Positions 7,157-9,354 of a stretch of DNA of 9,354 nt are shown piece by piece. A program made the position numbers and the translations under genes. How positions within the stretch are numbered: the first letter of the stretch is position 1; the number at the start of each line of letters is the position of its first letter. This DNA comes from Ornithinimicrobium sp. GTDB lineage: Bacteria > Actinomycetota > Actinomycetes > Actinomycetales > Dermatophilaceae. Location of the stretch: assembly GCA_030145965.1 (NCBI GenBank), contig JASKZT010000317.1, positions 1-9,354 on the forward strand, in the 5' to 3' direction. Under the pieces are notes generated by a model, which made no database searches, was not told the origin of the DNA, and was given only the letters and a program-made list of their open reading frames with translations.

Positions 7157-7603
7157 TCAGGAGGAGGCGACGGTGACGGTGAGGTCGGCCGAGACGCCCT
7201 CGTGCAGGCGCACGTGGACGGCGTGGTCGCCGACCGAGCGGATCGGGGTCGGGACCTCGATCTGGCGCTTGTCGACCTGCGGGCCGCCGGCGGTGACGAT
7301 CGCGTCCGCGATCTCCGACGGGGTGACGGCGCCGAAGAGGCGACCGCCCTGGCCCGCACGGGCGGTGACGGTGATCGTCGCGCCCTCGAGACGGCCCTTG
7401 GCCGCCGCGGCGTCCTCGGCCGACTTCAGGGCGCGCTTGGCACGGCCCTGGGTGATCGCGTCGACCTGCTTCTGCCCGCCCTTGGTCCACGGGGTGGCGA
7501 CCTTGCGGGGCAGGAGGAAGTTGCGGGCGTAGCCGTCCTTGACGTCGACGACGTCGCCGGCGGTGCCCAGGCCCGAGACGGGCTGCGTGAGAATCAGCTT
7601 CAT
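7157..7603 (-). CDS. rplI: 50S ribosomal protein L9
   Basis: The 148 residues match L9 in length and layout: an N-terminal rRNA-binding domain starting MKLILTQPVSGLGTAGDVVDVKDGYARNFLLPR (the glycine-rich loop and the DGYARNFLLP motif are diagnostic), a long connecting helix at about 42-75, and a C-terminal domain with GRLFGAVTPSEIADAI (87-102) and a VRLHEGVSADLTVTV end. L9 binds 23S rRNA near the L1 stalk and helps maintain reading frame. The ATG at 7603 has AGGAG seven bases ahead. It is the last gene of the S6-SSB-S18-L9 operon, 25 nt after rpsR. The usual actinobacterial follower dnaB is not found downstream. Confidence 0.97.
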   Translation of the reverse strand: MKLILTQPVSGLGTAGDVVDVKDGYARNFLLPRKVATPWTKGGQKQVDAITQGRAKRALKSAEDAAAAKGRLEGATITVTARAGQGGRLFGAVTPSEIADAIVTAGGPQVDKRQIEVPTPIRSVGDHAVHVRLHEGVSADLTVTVASS

Positions 7604-7628
7604 GATGGTCTCCTGACTGCGCGGGGGG

Positions 7629-7865
7629 TCAGCGGGCGGAGCTGCTGTAGGGCAGCAGCGCCATCTCGCGGGCGTTCTTCACCGCGTTGGCGATGCGGCG
7701 CTGCTCCTGGACGGAGACGCCGGTGACGCGACGCGCGCGGATCTTGCCGCGGTCGGAGATGAACTTGCGAAGCAGCGCGGTGTCCTTGTAGTCGATCGAC
7801 TCGATCTTCGCGGACTTGAGCGGGTTCGCCTTCTTCTTGGGCTTACGCACTACGGGCTTGGCCAT
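7629..7865 (-). CDS. rpsR: 30S ribosomal protein S18, cysteine-free form
   Basis: The product of 78 residues has the S18 core [49 protein letters not shown], with a basic N-terminus ([15 protein letters not shown]). S18 forms a heterodimer with S6 on the 30S platform. The protein has no cysteine at all: the N-terminal CxxC seen in the zinc-type actinobacterial S18 is replaced by NPLKSAK, and the NC found after RRVTG is VS. It is therefore a zinc-independent (C-) form, although it sits in the main rpsF-ssb-rpsR-rplI operon. The ATG at 7865 gives the normal family length; the same frame is open upstream to 8171 through ssb, but that sequence is Ala/Pro/Arg-rich shadow. The Shine-Dalgarno GGGGAG lies nine bases ahead, inside a possible hairpin. 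Confidence 0.97.
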   Translation of the reverse strand: MAKPVVRKPKKKANPLKSAKIESIDYKDTALLRKFISDRGKIRARRVTGVSVQEQRRIANAVKNAREMALLPYSSSAR

Positions 7866-7871
7866 CGTGGT

Positions 7872-7908
7872 GCTCTCCCCTTTCGTGAGAGCCCGAGCAC
7901 AGCTCGGG
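7872..7908 (-). promoter_or_regulatory. Tandem hairpins in the ssb-rpsR spacer, one covering the rpsR SD
   Basis: In the minus-strand RNA, CCCGAGC and GCTCGGG (7908-7902 and 7898-7892) form a perfect 7 bp stem with a 3-nt loop (TGT). Immediately after it, GCTCTC (7892-7887) can pair with GAGAGC (7877-7872) around a 9-nt loop; the second arm includes most of the rpsR Shine-Dalgarno (GGGGAGAG, 7880-7873). The two stems share one base, and the GTGCTC within the first hairpin can alternatively pair with GAGCAC before the start codon. The pairings are read directly; a role in attenuating or tuning S18 relative to SSB is inference. Confidence 0.45.
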
Positions 7909-7938
7909 ATGGTGTTGTCTTTCAGGTTGTGTGGTGGG

Positions 7939-8574
7939 TCAGAACGGTGGCTCGTCGTAGGACGGCGCACCGCCCCAGCCACCGGACTGCTGCCCACCGG
8001 ACTGACCGCCGGCCTGCTGGCCACCGGTCGCCCACGGGTCGGAGTCGGCCTGGCCGCCGGCCGGCTGACCGGTGCCCGGCTGGCCACCGGCCGGCTGACC
8101 GCCGGTCTGCTGACCGCCGCCCCAGCCGCCGGACGACTGTCCGCCGGACTGGGCGCCGGACTGCGGGCCACCGCTCCAGCCGCCGCCGCCGCCCTGCTGA
8201 CCGCCGCCGCGCTGGGCCTTGGTCACCTTGGCGGTCGCGTAGCGGAGCGACGGGCCGATCTCGTCGACCTGCATCTCCATGACGGTGCGGTTCTCGCCCT
8301 CCTGGGTCTGCCAGGAGCGCGAGACGAGCCGGCCGGTCACCACGACACGGGTGCCGCGGGTGAGCGACTCGGACACGTTCTCCGCCGCCTCGCGCCAGAC
8401 CGAGCAGCGCATGAACAGCGTCTCGCCGTCCTTGAACTCGTTGGCCTGGCGGTCGAACTGGCGGGGCGTCGACGCCACGGTGAAGTTGGCGACGGCCGCA
8501 CCGCTGGGGGTGAAGCGCAGCTCCGGGTCGGCCGTCAGGTTGCCGACGATGGTGATGGGGGTCTCTCCGGCCAT
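7939..8574 (-). CDS. ssb: Single-stranded DNA-binding protein SSB
   Basis: The 211-residue protein has an N-terminal OB-fold (about 5-115) beginning [22 protein letters not shown], with [41 protein letters not shown] and [19 protein letters not shown], all typical of bacterial SSB. Residues 122-203 are a Gly/Gln/Ser-rich flexible linker, and the C-terminus is SYDEPPF, the acidic tip that recruits replication and repair partners. SSB coats single-stranded DNA as a tetramer during replication, recombination and repair. It lies 54 nt after rpsF and 73 nt before rpsR. The ATG at 8574 follows GAGGAGA with a good spacer. Being the copy in the rpsF-rpsR operon, it is most likely the essential housekeeping SSB. 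Confidence 0.97.
   Translation of the reverse strand: MAGETPITIVGNLTADPELRFTPSGAAVANFTVASTPRQFDRQANEFKDGETLFMRCSVWREAAENVSESLTRGTRVVVTGRLVSRSWQTQEGENRTVMEMQVDEIGPSLRYATAKVTKAQRGGGQQGGGGGWSGGPQSGAQSGGQSSGGWGGGQQTGGQPAGGQPGTGQPAGGQADSDPWATGGQQAGGQSGGQQSGGWGGAPSYDEPPF
7966..8211 (-). repeat. Gly/Gln-rich low-complexity repeat encoding the SSB linker
   Basis: This stretch encodes SSB residues 122-203, built from degenerate repeats of [11 protein letters not shown] and SGGW/GGWGG units. In the DNA it appears as recurring variants of CCGGCTGACC, CTGCTGACCGCC and GGCTGGCCACC. Such tracts can change length by slippage or recombination between copies, so linker length may vary between strains. It is part of a coding sequence, not a mobile repeat. 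Confidence 0.7.
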
Positions 8575-8628
8575 GTCAGGTCTCCTCGATCCGTTCGGTC
8601 CTTGGGTGGTCTGCCGGTCGGACGTCGC

Positions 8629-8916
8629 TCAGACGTCGCGGCGCAGCAGCTTGGTCCGCAGGACGGACTCGTTCAGGCCCAGCTGGCGGTCCAGCTCCTG
8701 GGCGGTCGCGGGCTCGGCGGTCATCCGGACGACCGCGTAGATCCCCTCGGCCTGCTTCTTGATCTCGTAGGCCAGGCGGCGCCGTCCCATGACGTCGATC
8801 TCGTCGACGGAGCCACCCTCCTTCCCTACGACGGTCAGCATCTTCTCCAGCGTGGGCTGGAGGCTGCGCTCGTCGGTCTCGGGGTCGAGGATGATCATCA
8901 GCTCGTACTGACGCAT
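8629..8916 (-). CDS. rpsF: 30S ribosomal protein S6
   Basis: The 95-residue product starts [27 protein letters not shown] and contains [26 protein letters not shown] (45-70) and [14 protein letters not shown] at the end, all characteristic of S6. S6 binds 16S rRNA of the 30S platform as a dimer with S18. The ATG at 8916 is chosen because the resulting protein begins with the conserved MRxYE and is preceded by AAGGAGGT; the frame is open to 8979, but that extension is not conserved in S6 and would place the Shine-Dalgarno within the gene. It is the first gene of the S6-SSB-S18-L9 operon. Confidence 0.97.
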   Translation of the reverse strand: MRQYELMIILDPETDERSLQPTLEKMLTVVGKEGGSVDEIDVMGRRRLAYEIKKQAEGIYAVVRMTAEPATAQELDRQLGLNESVLRTKLLRRDV

Positions 8917-8926
8917 GCGGGAACCC

Positions 8927-8934
8927 ACCTCCTT
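8927..8934 (-). promoter_or_regulatory. Ribosome binding site of rpsF
   Basis: The minus-strand AAGGAGGT is a perfect Shine-Dalgarno, ten bases before the ATG at 8916. It decides between that ATG and the in-frame starts further upstream (up to 8979). Confidence 0.8.
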
Positions 8935-8974
8935 CGGTCTCATGGCGGTCACGGTCTCTCCGCGACAGGAGGGC

Positions 8975-8980
8975 TTCATA
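8975..8980 (-). promoter_or_regulatory. Weak candidate -10 for the rpsF operon
   Basis: The minus-strand TATGAA (in GACGTATGAAGC) lies about 60 bp before the rpsF start. It matches the -10 consensus only partly, and no convincing -35 is seen. A second -10-like hexamer, TATCGT (9081-9076), lies just after the upstream gene's hairpin and also lacks a -35. Some promoter should lie between 8917 and 9119, as the upstream gene ends with a probable terminator. The transcribed leader contains three ACCG tetramers (in GAGACCG, TGACCG, GAGACCG). Confidence 0.25.
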
Positions 8981-9007
8981 CGTCGCCACCGTCCGCCCAG
9001 CCTGCCA

Positions 9008-9023
9008 CCGACCGCGAGGTCGG
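9008..9023. repeat. Inverted repeat upstream of rpsF
   Basis: CCGACC (9008-9013) and GGTCGG (9018-9023) are perfect 6 bp arms separated by GCGA. The repeat lies eight bases from the DnaA-box match and about 90-110 bp before the rpsF ATG. It could be an operator or, if transcribed, a leader hairpin. Short GC palindromes are frequent in such DNA. Confidence 0.4.
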
Positions 9024-9030
9024 GGCGAGG

Positions 9031-9039
9031 TTGTCCACA
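9031..9039 (+). promoter_or_regulatory. DnaA-box nonamer match upstream of rpsF
   Basis: The sequence TTGTCCACA is an exact match to the preferred DnaA box of high-GC actinobacteria (TTGTCCACA; E. coli TTATCCACA). It lies in the non-coding region about 115 bp upstream of the rpsF start, ahead of the operon that encodes SSB. I found no second copy nearby, so this is not an origin. It may be a DnaA regulatory site or a chance match. Confidence 0.45.
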
Positions 9040-9083
9040 GGCAGGGCCGTGGGTGGTGGAACGGTGAACCCCTCCACGATACC

Positions 9084-9100
9084 GGGCGGCCGCGCGGCCC
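9084..9100 (-). terminator. Possible terminator of the biotinyl carrier gene
   Basis: About 20 nt after the stop of the biotinyl carrier gene, the segment GGGCGGCCGCGCGGCCC contains the 12 bp palindrome GGCCGCGCGGCC (9088-9099), able to form a compact GC hairpin. There is no U tract. Its position between two same-strand genes with a 203 bp gap fits transcription ending before the rpsF promoter region. Confidence 0.4.
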
Positions 9101-9119
9101 TCCTAATCGCCCCTCCACC

Positions 9120-9335
9120 TCAGTCGAGGACGACCACCACGTCGCCGTCCTGCACGACGTCACCGGGCGCGACGTGGACCTCGGTCACCGTGCCCGGCGC
9201 CTCGGCGAGCAGCGGGATCTCCATCTTCATCGACTCCAGCAGCACGACCTCCTCGCCGGCCTCGACGCGCTGGCCCACGGTCACGTGGACCTGGGCGATG
9301 CTGGCGACGAGCTCGGAGGCGATGTGCTGGGGCAT
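9120..9335 (-). CDS. Stand-alone biotinyl/lipoyl carrier protein (TB7.3-like)
   Basis: The product is a single biotinyl domain of 71 residues with the biotinylation motif LLESMKMEI: K37 in ESMKME is the attachment site. Turns VTVGQRVEAGEEV and VAPGDVVQDGDVVVVLD form the two symmetrical halves of the barrel. The length and sequence resemble the small mycobacterial biotinylated protein TB7.3 (Rv3221c). Such carriers hold carboxybiotin in acyl-CoA carboxylase-type reactions, but no carboxylase subunit is in view, so the partner enzyme is unknown. I prefer the ATG at 9335 because it gives exactly this family length (MPQHIASELVASI); an in-frame ATG at 9344 would add MRG. The weak GTGAG upstream does not decide between them, and the window ends ten bases beyond. 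Confidence 0.88.
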   Translation of the reverse strand: MPQHIASELVASIAQVHVTVGQRVEAGEEVVLLESMKMEIPLLAEAPGTVTEVHVAPGDVVQDGDVVVVLD

Positions 9336-9354
9336 ACCGCGCATCGTCTCACTC

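Noticed and set aside
4705..7359. An 884-codon minus-strand frame overlapping mnhA
   Set aside because: It is the +1/-1 shadow of mnhA with Arg/Pro/Gly/His-rich translation; mnhA itself is secure from its motifs.
4182..7532. A 1116-codon open frame on the plus strand across mnhA, the intergenic gap and rplI
   Set aside because: It is antisense to two well-recognised genes, crosses a promoter/terminator region, and its product is a Gln/Arg/Asp/Gly/His-rich low-complexity sequence typical of the reverse frame of GC-rich hydrophobic genes.
7966..8211. Possible CRISPR-like or tandem DNA repeat array
   Set aside because: The units are short, degenerate and in frame within ssb; no constant repeats separated by unique spacers.
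7929..8282. Plus-strand Arg/His/Ser repeat-like frame opposite ssb
   Set aside because: It is simply the complement of the GGQ-repeat linker of SSB; the periodicity is explained by that linker.
9031..9039. Replication origin at the DnaA-box match
   Set aside because: Only one box is present, with no AT-rich unwinding region and no dnaA/dnaN nearby.

Overview
This is a high-GC window with almost wall-to-wall coding sequence and GTG/ATG starts preceded by GGAGG-type Shine-Dalgarno sites. The gene families point to an actinobacterium: a fused MrpA-MrpB subunit, a 71-residue biotinyl carrier like the mycobacterial TB7.3 family, an SSB with a long Gly/Gln linker ending in DEPPF, and a cysteine-free S18. 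Together these suggest Micrococcales, possibly the Intrasporangiaceae/Ornithinimicrobium neighbourhood; that placement is inference from remembered family resemblance, not a search.

Layout. Positions 1-480 (+) hold the end of an OsmC-family peroxidase-like gene, cut by the window edge. It converges, with a 10 bp gap, on a six-gene minus-strand operon at 491-6956 that encodes a complete Mrp (Mnh) multisubunit Na+(monovalent cation)/H+ antiporter. In transcription order the genes are mnhA (with mnhB fused at its C-terminus), mnhC, mnhD, mnhE, mnhF and mnhG. Each junction overlaps by 1 or 4 nt, so translation is probably coupled throughout. A 200 bp gap (6957-7156) holds the likely operon promoter and the terminator of the next unit upstream.

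Positions 7157-8916 (minus strand) are the classic rpsF-ssb-rpsR-rplI ribosomal/replication operon (S6, SSB, S18, L9). The replicative helicase gene dnaB, which follows rplI in many actinobacteria, is not here; the Mrp operon occupies that place. Two small hairpins lie between ssb and rpsR, one of which would pair with the rpsR Shine-Dalgarno. The rpsF upstream region (8917-9119) contains a perfect actinobacterial DnaA-box nonamer and a neighbouring inverted repeat. At the right edge, 9120-9335 (-) encodes a small stand-alone biotinyl carrier protein.

Functionally the window joins a housekeeping translation/replication operon to a pH/sodium homeostasis operon, flanked by a stress-type OsmC protein and a biotin carrier. 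I see no mobile element, CRISPR array, RNA gene or clearly new system. The points worth a second look are regulatory (ssb-rpsR hairpins, DnaA box near rpsF) and architectural (MnhC acidic tail, Cys-free S18 as the operon copy, Mrp locus in the dnaB position).
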